Shown: piece by piece, positions 1 to 6,728 of the stretch
Numbering within the stretch: position 1 is the stretch's first letter
Layout of the letters: every line of letters begins with the position of its first letter
NCBI GenBank assembly: GCA_002697665.2
Contig: NZXA02000027.1
Location: forward strand, 7,916 to 15,369
Source of the DNA: a bacterium
Lineage (GTDB): Bacteria > Desulfobacterota_D > UBA1144
DNA length: 7,454 nt
Direction: 5' to 3'
Program-made: the position numbers and the translations under genes
Notes under the pieces: generated by a model
The model's input: only the letters and a program-made list of their open reading frames with translations
Told to the model about the DNA's origin: nothing
Databases searched by the model: none

Positions 1-9
1 TATTTTAAC

Positions 10-15
10 TATAAT
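10..15 (+). promoter_or_regulatory. Possible -10 element of the glyA cluster promoter
   Basis: A perfect TATAAT hexamer lies 49 bases before the glyA start codon. It would start transcription near position 22 and give a leader of about 43 bases. The matching -35 element would fall outside the window, so only half of the promoter can be judged. Such hexamers arise often by chance in sequence this AT-rich. No operator palindrome, NrdR box or riboswitch-like structure is visible in bases 1-64. Confidence 0.3.
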
Positions 16-64
16 TTTTCATACCTTGAATTTTTTTAACAATAGAGTAATTTAAATTTATTCT

Positions 65-1312
65 ATGGAATCCTATAAAACACAAGACCCTGAAGTTTAT
101 TCTATCATTAAAGATGAGATACTTCGTCAAGAAAACGAACTCCAGATGATCGCATCAGAAAATTATGCAAGTAGGGCAGTTATGGATGCCGTAGGATCCG
201 TGTTAACAAACAAGTATGCCGAGGGATATCCGAATAAGAGATACTATGGTGGTTGTAGGCATGTAGATGAGGCTGAAGAGCTAGCAATTTTAAGAGCAAA
301 AAAACTTTTCGGTGCGGAGTCTGTTAATGTTCAACCTCATTCTGGAGCTCAAGCTAATATGGCAGTTTTTTTAGGTTTCTTAAATCCGGGCGATACAGTA
401 CTTGGAATGAGTCTAGATCATGGAGGTCACCTCTCCCATGGTTCTAAAGTTAACTTTTCTGGAAGAATTTATAATTCAGTTTTTTATGGTGTAAAAGAGG
501 AGACTTTTTTAATTGATTATGATCAAGTAGAGGAAATGGCTTTAAAACATAAGCCAAAACTTATAATAGCTGGCTGGAGCTCTTATCCCAGAGATTTAGA
601 TTATAAGAGATTTCGTGAAATTGCTGATAAATCAGGATCGTTATTACTTGCTGATATAGCACACCCATCTGGTTTAATTGCAGCGGACTTATATTCAGAT
701 CCAATTCCGCACTGTGATTTTGTCACTTCAACAACTCACAAAACTCTAAGAGGACCAAGGGGCGGAATAATAATGATGAAAGAGGAACATTCTAAAATTA
801 TAAATAGTAGGGTTTTTCCTGGTACTCAAGGAGGACCTTTGATGAATTCAATAGTTGCAAAAGCAATTGCTTTCAAAGAAGCCTTAGATGACTCCTTCAA
901 AGATTATCAAAAGCAAGTACTGGTTAACTCCAAACGATTAGCTGAGATTTTAATGAAAAATGGTTTTAATTGTATTACTGGTGGAACAGATACACATCTT
1001 GTTTTGCTTGATTTAAGGGGTTCAGGATTTACGGGTAAAGATGCTGAGAAGGCTCTTTCAGATGCTGGTATTACAACAAATAAGAATGCTATACCATTTG
1101 ATCCACAACCACCAGCAATAGCCTCAGGCGTGAGAATTGGAACTCCTGGTGTTACAACCCGAGGAATGAAAGAGCAAGAAATTGATTTAATTGGAGAATT
1201 AATTATTGAAGCGATTAAGAATGGTGAAAATCAAGAAGCTTTAATTTCTTGTAAGAAGAGAGTTAATGATCTGTGTTCAAAATTTCCTATATATAAAGAT
1301 TTACTTATTTGA
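65..1312 (+). CDS. glyA: Serine hydroxymethyltransferase (GlyA)
   Basis: This cytoplasmic PLP enzyme converts serine and tetrahydrofolate to glycine and 5,10-methylene-tetrahydrofolate. It supplies one-carbon units for thymidylate, purines and methionine. The 415 residues match the usual bacterial length (417 in E. coli). Visible motifs are IASENY (29-34), TNKYAEGYP (48-56), the substrate/PLP loop HSGAQAN (92-98), DIAH (197-200) and the Schiff-base lysine K226 in [13 protein letters not shown]. The carboxylate-binding arginine is R357 in SGVRIGTPG. The start fits the family N-terminus, which leads directly into the RQE...ASENY helix. No Shine-Dalgarno motif precedes it. It is the first gene of a same-strand cluster with nrdR 37 bases downstream and no hairpin between them. 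Some family positions look unusual for Proteobacteria: HPSGLIA after the aspartate, and [11 protein letters not shown] where AGxSAYxR is common. These resemble FCB-group enzymes, but the function is not in doubt. Confidence 0.97.
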   Translation: MESYKTQDPEVYSIIKDEILRQENELQMIASENYASRAVMDAVGSVLTNKYAEGYPNKRYYGGCRHVDEAEELAILRAKKLFGAESVNVQPHSGAQANMAVFLGFLNPGDTVLGMSLDHGGHLSHGSKVNFSGRIYNSVFYGVKEETFLIDYDQVEEMALKHKPKLIIAGWSSYPRDLDYKRFREIADKSGSLLLADIAHPSGLIAADLYSDPIPHCDFVTSTTHKTLRGPRGGIIMMKEEHSKIINSRVFPGTQGGPLMNSIVAKAIAFKEALDDSFKDYQKQVLVNSKRLAEILMKNGFNCITGGTDTHLVLLDLRGSGFTGKDAEKALSDAGITTNKNAIPFDPQPPAIASGVRIGTPGVTTRGMKEQEIDLIGELIIEAIKNGENQEALISCKKRVNDLCSKFPIYKDLLI

Positions 1313-1349
1313 TTTGTCTAATTTTAAAGAATTAATGATAATATGAAAT

Positions 1350-1814
1350 ATGTTTTGTAATGATGAAAGATGTAAGGGTCGTTATGTTGGATCAAGAGTT
1401 ATAGACTCACGTCAGAGTGCAGACAAATTATCCATTAGAAGAAGAAGAGAGTGTACTGAGTGTGGTAAAAGATTTACTACCCATGAAAGATTAGAAGAGT
1501 TTGAATTAATTGTTATAAAAAAAGATGGTTCAACTCAAGAATACGACAAGTCTAAGATTATTTCTGGGATGCTTAGAGCTTGTGAAAAAAGGCCAGTAAG
1601 CATTAACCAGATTGAAAATATTGTTTTCTTAATTGAAAAGAATCTGATAGATTCTGGTACAAGAGAAGTGACAACAATTGATATAGGCGATTCTGTAATT
1701 AGACATTTATATGAAATAGATCAGGTTGCATACATAAGATTTGCATCAGTTTATAGATCTTTTGATGACTTAAGTGAATTTTTAGAAGAATTAAATAGTA
1801 TTTTAAAAAAATAA
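1350..1814 (+). CDS. nrdR: Transcriptional repressor NrdR with an atypical zinc knuckle
   Basis: NrdR is a nucleotide-sensing repressor of ribonucleotide reductase operons. It binds paired NrdR boxes through an N-terminal zinc ribbon and reads the dATP/ATP balance through an ATP-cone. The ribbon is recognisable from VIDSR (17-21), SIRRRRECTECGKRFTTHE (28-46) and the second cysteine pair C35/C38. The ATP-cone covers about residues 50-140, with VIKKDG (55-60), LRACEKRPVS (75-84) and IRFASVYRSFDDL near the end. The length of 154 is normal. The oddity is at the front: the usual M-x-C-P-x-C pair is replaced by C3 and C8 (C-x4-C), with two further extra residues before VIDSR. An in-frame TGA two codons upstream and no alternative in-frame start leave 1350 as the only reasonable start. 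I find no NrdR-box-like palindrome near any gene here, so its targets are probably elsewhere. tatD begins one base after its stop. Confidence 0.94.
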   Translation: MFCNDERCKGRYVGSRVIDSRQSADKLSIRRRRECTECGKRFTTHERLEEFELIVIKKDGSTQEYDKSKIISGMLRACEKRPVSINQIENIVFLIEKNLIDSGTREVTTIDIGDSVIRHLYEIDQVAYIRFASVYRSFDDLSEFLEELNSILKK

Positions 1815-1815
1815 T

Positions 1816-2565
1816 ATGTTGATAGATACTCATTCACATTTAGATTTAGAAGAAGATATCTTAGGTTTGTTGGAAAAATGTAAGCAAAATCTAGTTACTG
1901 AGATAATTTCTATATCTACAGATTTAGAAAGCTCCAAAAAAAATATAGAAATATCATCAAATTTTAAAAATATTTTTTCTAGTGTTGGGTTTCACCCTGC
2001 TAGTATAAAAAATGTTTCAAAAAATTTAGATTGTATAGAGAAATTAGGAATTAGCGAAAATTGTAAAGCTATAGGCGAAATTGGCTTAGATTTCTTCTAT
2101 GAAGGATATAATAAAGATTTACAATTTGAATTCTTTAGTAATCAAATTGATATTTCTGAAAAACTTAATAAGCCTTTTGTTGTTCATTGTAGACAAGCTT
2201 ATAGTGATGCTATTGATTTTCTTAAAAGAAAAAATCCTAAAGTTCAATTTGTTTTTCATTGTTTTACAGAAGATTATGATACTGCAAAAAAAGTATTAGA
2301 TTTGGGCGGATTAGTTTCTTTCACAGGAATAGTGACATTTAAAAAGTCTTATGATTTAAGAGAAGTCATTAAAAAAATTCCAATCGATACTTTTATGATT
2401 GAGACAGATTCTCCTTATTTATCACCTGAACCGAAAAGAGGTAGAAAGAATAATTCATCTAATTTAATATACATAGCACAATGCATAGCAAATATAATAA
2501 ATAAGCCTTTTGAAGAAACTGCTGAACAAATTAGATTAAATTCTGTTAAATTTTTTAATATATGA
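1816..2565 (+). CDS. tatD: TatD-family metal-dependent hydrolase/DNase
   Basis: TatD proteins are cytoplasmic TIM-barrel metallohydrolases. Characterised members show 3'-5' exonuclease or DNase activity, linked to DNA repair or turnover. All expected metal ligands can be placed: H6 and H8 in IDTHSHLD, E88 in IGEIGLD, H124 in VVHCRQA, H148 in FHCF and D198 in ETDSPYLSPEP. GFHPAS (58-63) is the usual second-strand signature. The length of 249 is typical (about 250-265), so the gene looks intact. It lies one base after nrdR and overlaps pdxA by 4 bases (ATGA), so it is probably translated with them. The sequence alone does not separate TatD from its paralogues YcfH and YjjV, so the exact substrate is open. 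It is very AT-rich outside the catalytic motifs. Confidence 0.93.
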   Translation: MLIDTHSHLDLEEDILGLLEKCKQNLVTEIISISTDLESSKKNIEISSNFKNIFSSVGFHPASIKNVSKNLDCIEKLGISENCKAIGEIGLDFFYEGYNKDLQFEFFSNQIDISEKLNKPFVVHCRQAYSDAIDFLKRKNPKVQFVFHCFTEDYDTAKKVLDLGGLVSFTGIVTFKKSYDLREVIKKIPIDTFMIETDSPYLSPEPKRGRKNNSSNLIYIAQCIANIINKPFEETAEQIRLNSVKFFNI

Positions 2566-3479
2566 AAAATAATTCTCTAGCGATAACAATTGGAGACTAT
2601 AATGGGGTTGGGCCTAAGTGTGTTGAGCTCGCTTTAAGAAAATTAAACTTGAAAAAGACTAAAATTTTTGTGATAGGTGATAACGAAATTTTTGATAAAT
2701 TAAATTTTCCAAAAAGTAAAAATATAGAATTAATTAATATAGGTAATAAAATTCATTTTGATCCTGGTAAACCAACAAAATTTTCGGGATCAGCATCTTT
2801 AAAATATATAAATGAAGCAATCAAGTTGATCACCAATAATAAGGTATCGAGAATTGTGACAGCTCCTATAAGTAAAGAGGCTATACAGAAAGCAGGGTCA
2901 AAATTCAAAGGACATACGGATTTACTTGAAGATAGATTTGATTGTAATAATGTGATAATGGCTTTTTGGTCGGAAAAAATAAAAGTTTCTCTATCCACAA
3001 TTCATGTTCCAATTAAGAATGTAGTTAAAGATTTAAATAGTGAAAAACTTTTATCCCAACTGGAATCCATTGACTCAAATTTTACAAAAATATTGAAAAG
3101 AAGGCCATCAATTGCCCTATGCGCTATAAATCCTCATGTTTCGGAGAACGGTGCTATTGGAGATGAAGATTTAAAGATCACAGTGCCAGCTGCAAATAAG
3201 GCCAGAAAAAAAGGCATTAATGTCAATGGTCCATTCTCTGCTGACACACTTTTTTCTAAAAAAAATATTAGAAATTTTGATATTTTTCATGCAATTTATC
3301 ATGATCAAGGTCTTATACCATTTAAGATGATATCTTTTGATAAAGGTGTAAATTTTACATTAAATCTCCCTTTTATAAGGACATCTCCCGATCATGGTAC
3401 AGCGTATGACATTGCATGGAATAAAAATCCCAATTCTCTTAGTATGGTTGAGGCTATTAAGTTAGCAATCAAATTATAA
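2562..3479 (+). CDS. pdxA: 4-hydroxythreonine-4-phosphate dehydrogenase (PdxA)
   Basis: PdxA oxidises 4-phosphohydroxy-threonine with NAD(P)+. Decarboxylation gives 3-amino-2-oxopropyl phosphate, which PdxJ uses to make pyridoxine 5'-phosphate in the DXP-dependent vitamin B6 pathway. Conserved histidines are H118 (FKGHTDLL), H148 (STIHVPIK), H192 (INPHVSENGAIGDED) and H247 (YHDQGLIPFK). By alignment from memory with E. coli these correspond to H137 and the metal ligands H166, H211 and H266. VTAPISKEA (99-107), NGPFSADTLF (222-231) and FIRTSPDHGTAYDIA (271-285) are further family signatures. At 305 residues it is shorter than E. coli PdxA (329), mainly through a compact N-terminal half. The opening motif is IGDYNGVGPK, where Proteobacteria usually have GDPAGIGPE; the variant reminds me of FCB-group PdxA. 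Its start overlaps the tatD stop as ATGA, suggesting translational coupling. No Shine-Dalgarno motif is seen. Confidence 0.95.
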   Translation: MKNNSLAITIGDYNGVGPKCVELALRKLNLKKTKIFVIGDNEIFDKLNFPKSKNIELINIGNKIHFDPGKPTKFSGSASLKYINEAIKLITNNKVSRIVTAPISKEAIQKAGSKFKGHTDLLEDRFDCNNVIMAFWSEKIKVSLSTIHVPIKNVVKDLNSEKLLSQLESIDSNFTKILKRRPSIALCAINPHVSENGAIGDEDLKITVPAANKARKKGINVNGPFSADTLFSKKNIRNFDIFHAIYHDQGLIPFKMISFDKGVNFTLNLPFIRTSPDHGTAYDIAWNKNPNSLSMVEAIKLAIKL

Positions 3480-3482
3480 GTT

Positions 3483-5597
3483 TTATATGTTAACTTTCCT
3501 AGGCTTACCCGCGGATTCTTGCTCTCCAACTATTCCTTCACGCTCCATCATCTCAATTATATTTGCAGCTCTGTTATATCCTATTTTTAGCCTTCTTTGG
3601 ACCATTGAGATAGATGCTTGTTTGGTTTGGATTACTATTTCAAGTGCCTGATCATATAGAGGGTCTTTGATAATATTTATTTCATCACTATCTATAGATT
3701 CGTCTGGTATTTTTGTTATTTCATTATTATAATCAGGTGGACTCTGGTCTTTTAAATGTGTTGATATATTTTCTCTTTCTAAATCCGATATAATTGAACC
3801 TTGTATTCTGATTAAGTTGTTAGGTGGCTGAAGTAATAGCATATCCCCTTTACCCAATAATTCCTCAGCTCCTGATGAATCTAGTATAATCCTTGAATCA
3901 GTTTTAGATGAAACTGCAAATGAAATCCTAGCTGGAAAATTTGCTTTAATAAGTCCTGCTACAACGTCGGCTGATGGTCTTTGACTCGCAACTATTAAAT
4001 GAATACCAGCTGCTCTTGCCATTTGTGATAATCTTGTAATTGATTCTTTTATTTCACTTGGGGCAACAAACATGAGATCTGCAAGTTCATCAATTATAAT
4101 AACTATATAAGGGAGTACATCTGTAGAAGGATTATAGTCTATATTTTTTTGAACTTTTTCATTATAAGAATCAATATCACGAACACCTATATCAGATAAT
4201 AATTTATATCTGGTTTCCATTTCTTTAACAGCCCATTTTAATGCTGCTGCAGATTTCTTAGGATCGGTCACTACTGGATGTAGGAGGTGTGGAATATCCT
4301 CATATCCTGAAAGCTCGAGCATTTTTGGATCAATCATTATGAATCTTAAATCTTGAGGGGTTGCTTTAAACAGCATGCTGGTAATTATGCTGTGTAAAAA
4401 AACACTTTTACCCGAGCCTGTAGTGCCGGCAATCATAAGATGGGGTGCTTTTTTCAAATCCATAAATTTTGGTGAACCAGATATGTCTTTTCCTAATGAA
4501 AGAAAAATGGGGCTATTGTCTTTCGTGAAGGTATCTTTTGATAAAAGCTCTTTAAGGTAAACAGTTTCTCTATTATCATTTGGCACTTCAATACCAACTA
4601 CATCTTTTCCTGGTATTGGAGCGATAATTCTTACTCTTGTTGCCTTTAATGCCATTGCTAAGTCATCAGACAAAGATGCAATCTTATTTATTTTTGTTCC
4701 TGCCTCTGGTTTATATTCGTACATAGTTATAACGGGACCAGGTTTAATTTCGGTAATTTTCCCACTAATTCCAAAATTTAATAATTTATCTTCAATTCCC
4801 TTAGCTTTTTCAATAGCGATATTTTTATCATATGGAATCTTAGGCTCTTTAGGATCATCTAAAAGATTTAAACTTGGTAGGTTAAAATCCATATATTTCT
4901 TTTTTTTCTTTTTTTCATCATTATCTATCACTTTTGGTAGTTCACTTAATTCTCCATCTAATATTTTATTTTCAGAAATTTTTTCACTCTCTTTATCAAT
5001 TTTTATAGTAATTTCATCATTTATACCTAAATTATTTTTACTATTATTTTTCTTAACTTTTGATCTTACCAATCTAGATATTACATTTTTTAAAATTTTA
5101 AAAATATCTTCATTTAATTGTTTTAAAGAAAAAACTAATATAAATATATAAAAAATTGTTGTTCCTACACTTCCCGAAATGTTAGAAACCAAATAAGATG
5201 ATATTTTATATGGGATTAATCCAATGAATTCATGATTATCAAAAAAAGCTATATATTTTCTAAATAGAAAAATCAAACCACCGCATGATAAAGAAAGTAA
5301 GAAAATAAAAAAAAATTTCTTTATAAAATCATTGCTATTCTTTTTATAAAAAAACTCTAATGATTTTTTGATAAAATAAAGGGAAATAAATAACCCAGAA
5401 AATCCAAAAAAATAATAAAATTTTGATCCTAATAAAGAGCCATATAGTCCTAAAACTGATTTTTTATCAGAAATGTCAAATACTTCTATGAGAATTCCAA
5501 GGCTGATGATTAAAAAAACTAATAAACTAAAAATTACCGATAAATATATAGGTACTTGTTTAAAAAAATTGGTTAATTTTTCTCTAATTTTTATCAT
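3483..5597 (-). CDS. ftsK: DNA translocase FtsK (FtsK/SpoIIIE family)
   Basis: FtsK is a septal membrane protein whose hexameric ATPase pumps chromosomal DNA during division and directs dimer resolution at dif. The order seen is: membrane domain with four likely helices (about 16-38, 60-78, 94-112 and 146-160); a short charged linker (about 165-235) ending in six lysines; alpha domain (about 240-350, with GPVITMYEY and PIPGKDVVGIEVPN); RecA-like motor with Walker A GTTGSGKS (391-398) and Walker B IIIDELADL (500-508); and the winged-helix gamma domain (about 642-704, QRRLKIGYNRAANIIEMME). At 704 residues it lacks the long Pro/Gln-rich linker of E. coli FtsK (1329) but is complete. The start leads straight into the first membrane helix and sits behind a plausible promoter. 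In gamma, asparagine N679 occupies the position of E. coli R1300. The linker codons contain two A-AAA-AAG heptamers in slippery phase. It faces pdxA with 3 bases between stops. Confidence 0.96.
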   Translation of the reverse strand: MIKIREKLTNFFKQVPIYLSVIFSLLVFLIISLGILIEVFDISDKKSVLGLYGSLLGSKFYYFFGFSGLFISLYFIKKSLEFFYKKNSNDFIKKFFFIFLLSLSCGGLIFLFRKYIAFFDNHEFIGLIPYKISSYLVSNISGSVGTTIFYIFILVFSLKQLNEDIFKILKNVISRLVRSKVKKNNSKNNLGINDEITIKIDKESEKISENKILDGELSELPKVIDNDEKKKKKKYMDFNLPSLNLLDDPKEPKIPYDKNIAIEKAKGIEDKLLNFGISGKITEIKPGPVITMYEYKPEAGTKINKIASLSDDLAMALKATRVRIIAPIPGKDVVGIEVPNDNRETVYLKELLSKDTFTKDNSPIFLSLGKDISGSPKFMDLKKAPHLMIAGTTGSGKSVFLHSIITSMLFKATPQDLRFIMIDPKMLELSGYEDIPHLLHPVVTDPKKSAAALKWAVKEMETRYKLLSDIGVRDIDSYNEKVQKNIDYNPSTDVLPYIVIIIDELADLMFVAPSEIKESITRLSQMARAAGIHLIVASQRPSADVVAGLIKANFPARISFAVSSKTDSRIILDSSGAEELLGKGDMLLLQPPNNLIRIQGSIISDLERENISTHLKDQSPPDYNNEITKIPDESIDSDEINIIKDPLYDQALEIVIQTKQASISMVQRRLKIGYNRAANIIEMMEREGIVGEQESAGKPRKVNI

Positions 5598-5612
5598 TTA
5601 GTTTTAGTATGA

Positions 5613-5641
5613 AAAATAGCGAAGACTAAAAAATAAGTCAA
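5613..5641 (-). promoter_or_regulatory. Probable sigma70-type promoter of ftsK
   Basis: On the minus strand, TTGACT (5636-5641) is followed by a 17-base spacer and TATTTT (5613-5618). This matches a -35/-10 pair at five and four of six positions. Transcription would start near 5606, only about 9 bases before the ftsK ATG, so the message would be nearly leaderless. That agrees with the absence of any Shine-Dalgarno motif. It is inferred from the hexamers and spacing only. Confidence 0.42.
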
Positions 5642-5642
5642 A

Positions 5643-5648
5643 TATAAT
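5643..5648 (+). promoter_or_regulatory. Possible -10 element for pyrD
   Basis: A perfect TATAAT lies 36 bases before the pyrD ATG in the divergent ftsK-pyrD region. No good -35 is found 16-18 bases upstream, so this is weak. It abuts the -35 of the proposed ftsK promoter, with one base between them, so the two polymerase sites would compete. The remainder of the 87-base region is A/T runs, with no clear hairpin or operator. Confidence 0.22.
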
Positions 5649-5684
5649 TTTTATTAATATTATTTTTGAAGTAGAATAAAAAAA

Positions 5685-6728
5685 ATGCTATATAATTTAT
5701 TAAAACCTATAATATGGCAAATTAATCCTGAAATAGCACATGATATTGTTATAAAGCTTCTAAAAAATAATATTGTTAATTTATTTTTAAAATCAAAACC
5801 GGATAAAATACTTAAGTGTAAATTAGGTAATATCGAGCTTCCCTCACCAATAGGTTTGGCAGCAGGATTCGACAAAAATTTTGAAGTCTTTGATAAAATG
5901 TTTAATTTAGGTTTTGGATTTGTCGAAGCTGGAACTGTTACACCTTTACCTCAGGCAGGAAATGAAAAGCCCCGAATTTTTAGACTCTTAGAAGACGAGG
6001 CTTTAATTAATAGGCTAGGCTTCAACAACAAGGGCTTGTCAGTTATTAAAGATAATATATTGTCCAAATATAGCAGGTTCATACCGAATAAGTTGGGCGC
6101 TAATATTGGTCCCAATAAAGATTCATCTAACAGAATTGCTGATTATATAACTTGTTATAAATCTTTGGTGAAGTTTACTGACTACATAACAATCAATATT
6201 TCTTCTCCAAACACCCCTGGGCTTAGAAGCTTTGAAAACAAAGAAATTGATGATCTTCTCAATGAATTAAGCAGAAATAGACAAAATGATAAAAGTATTT
6301 TTATTAAAATATCTCCTGATTTAGAAAAAAATGATCTCGAGCAATCTATAAATAAAATATTGAATTATGGAATGGACGGAATTGTTCTTACTAATACATC
6401 AATATCAAGGCCTCAACATTTACAATCAAAATTTTCGTCAGAAAAAGGTGGATTATCAGGAAAGCCACTTAAAGATAAATCCCGAGAATCAATTTCTATT
6501 GCATTTAGAATTACTCAAAATCATATACCTATAATAGGTGTAGGTGGTATATTCGACCATAATGATGTGATAAATTATTTAAAAGCTGGAGCTAGTGCGG
6601 TACAAATATATACTGGGTTGATATATAAAGGCCCAAGTGTAGCAGCAAATATTAATAATGAATTGGTAAACTATTTAAAAACAAATGGGCTTAAAAGTAT
6701 TACAGAATTAATTGGCATTAACCATTAG
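5685..6728 (+). CDS. pyrD: Dihydroorotate dehydrogenase, class 2 (quinone-linked PyrD)
   Basis: PyrD oxidises dihydroorotate to orotate in de novo pyrimidine synthesis. Class 2 enzymes sit on the inner face of the cytoplasmic membrane and pass electrons through FMN to quinone. The amphipathic N-terminal extension (about 1-45, with the IAHDIVIKLLK helix) marks class 2. Other motifs are GLAAGFDKN (57-65), EAGTVTPLPQ (81-90), NRLGFNN (109-115), and NISSPNTPGLR (171-181) with the catalytic serine that class 2 uses where class 1 has cysteine. K208 (IKIS), TNTS (236-239), GLSG (256-259), GVGGI (285-289) and AVQIYTG (305-311) form the FMN site. The length of 347 is close to E. coli (336). It is divergent from ftsK, and its last seven codons, including the stop, overlap the end of the minus-strand SDR gene. 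A long run of A precedes the start in place of a Shine-Dalgarno motif. Confidence 0.96.
   Translation: MLYNLLKPIIWQINPEIAHDIVIKLLKNNIVNLFLKSKPDKILKCKLGNIELPSPIGLAAGFDKNFEVFDKMFNLGFGFVEAGTVTPLPQAGNEKPRIFRLLEDEALINRLGFNNKGLSVIKDNILSKYSRFIPNKLGANIGPNKDSSNRIADYITCYKSLVKFTDYITINISSPNTPGLRSFENKEIDDLLNELSRNRQNDKSIFIKISPDLEKNDLEQSINKILNYGMDGIVLTNTSISRPQHLQSKFSSEKGGLSGKPLKDKSRESISIAFRITQNHIPIIGVGGIFDHNDVINYLKAGASAVQIYTGLIYKGPSVAANINNELVNYLKTNGLKSITELIGINH

Noticed and set aside
65..1312. glyA looks richer in G+C than tatD (sampled 60-base lines of about 35-42% against about 17%), hinting at recent transfer
   Set aside because: Conserved parts of pdxA reach about 40% in a sampled line, while its variable parts drop to about 20%. 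Composition tracks conservation, so it is no evidence of transfer.
1313..1349. glyA-nrdR gap searched for a terminator, promoter or NrdR box
   Set aside because: No stem-loop, no -35/-10 pair and no NrdR-box palindrome is visible. It is treated as an intra-operon spacer.
2099..2299. Open frame of 66 codons inside tatD on the same strand
   Set aside because: It lies wholly within an intact, motif-complete tatD and is low-complexity Leu/Ile/Lys, a shadow of AT-rich coding sequence.
3489..3514. Three six-base palindromes in a row (GTTAAC, CCTAGG, CCGCGG) at the end of ftsK
   Set aside because: They are unrelated to one another, do not pair into a longer hairpin, and lie in the conserved KPRKVNI tail codons. 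Chance is enough.
5660..5875. Minus-strand open frame of 71 codons over the pyrD start
   Set aside because: It is antisense to the conserved GLAAGFDKN region of pyrD, with no recognisable domain or initiation signal. The antisense frames at 2753-2998 (pdxA) and 4375-4560 (ftsK) were rejected likewise.
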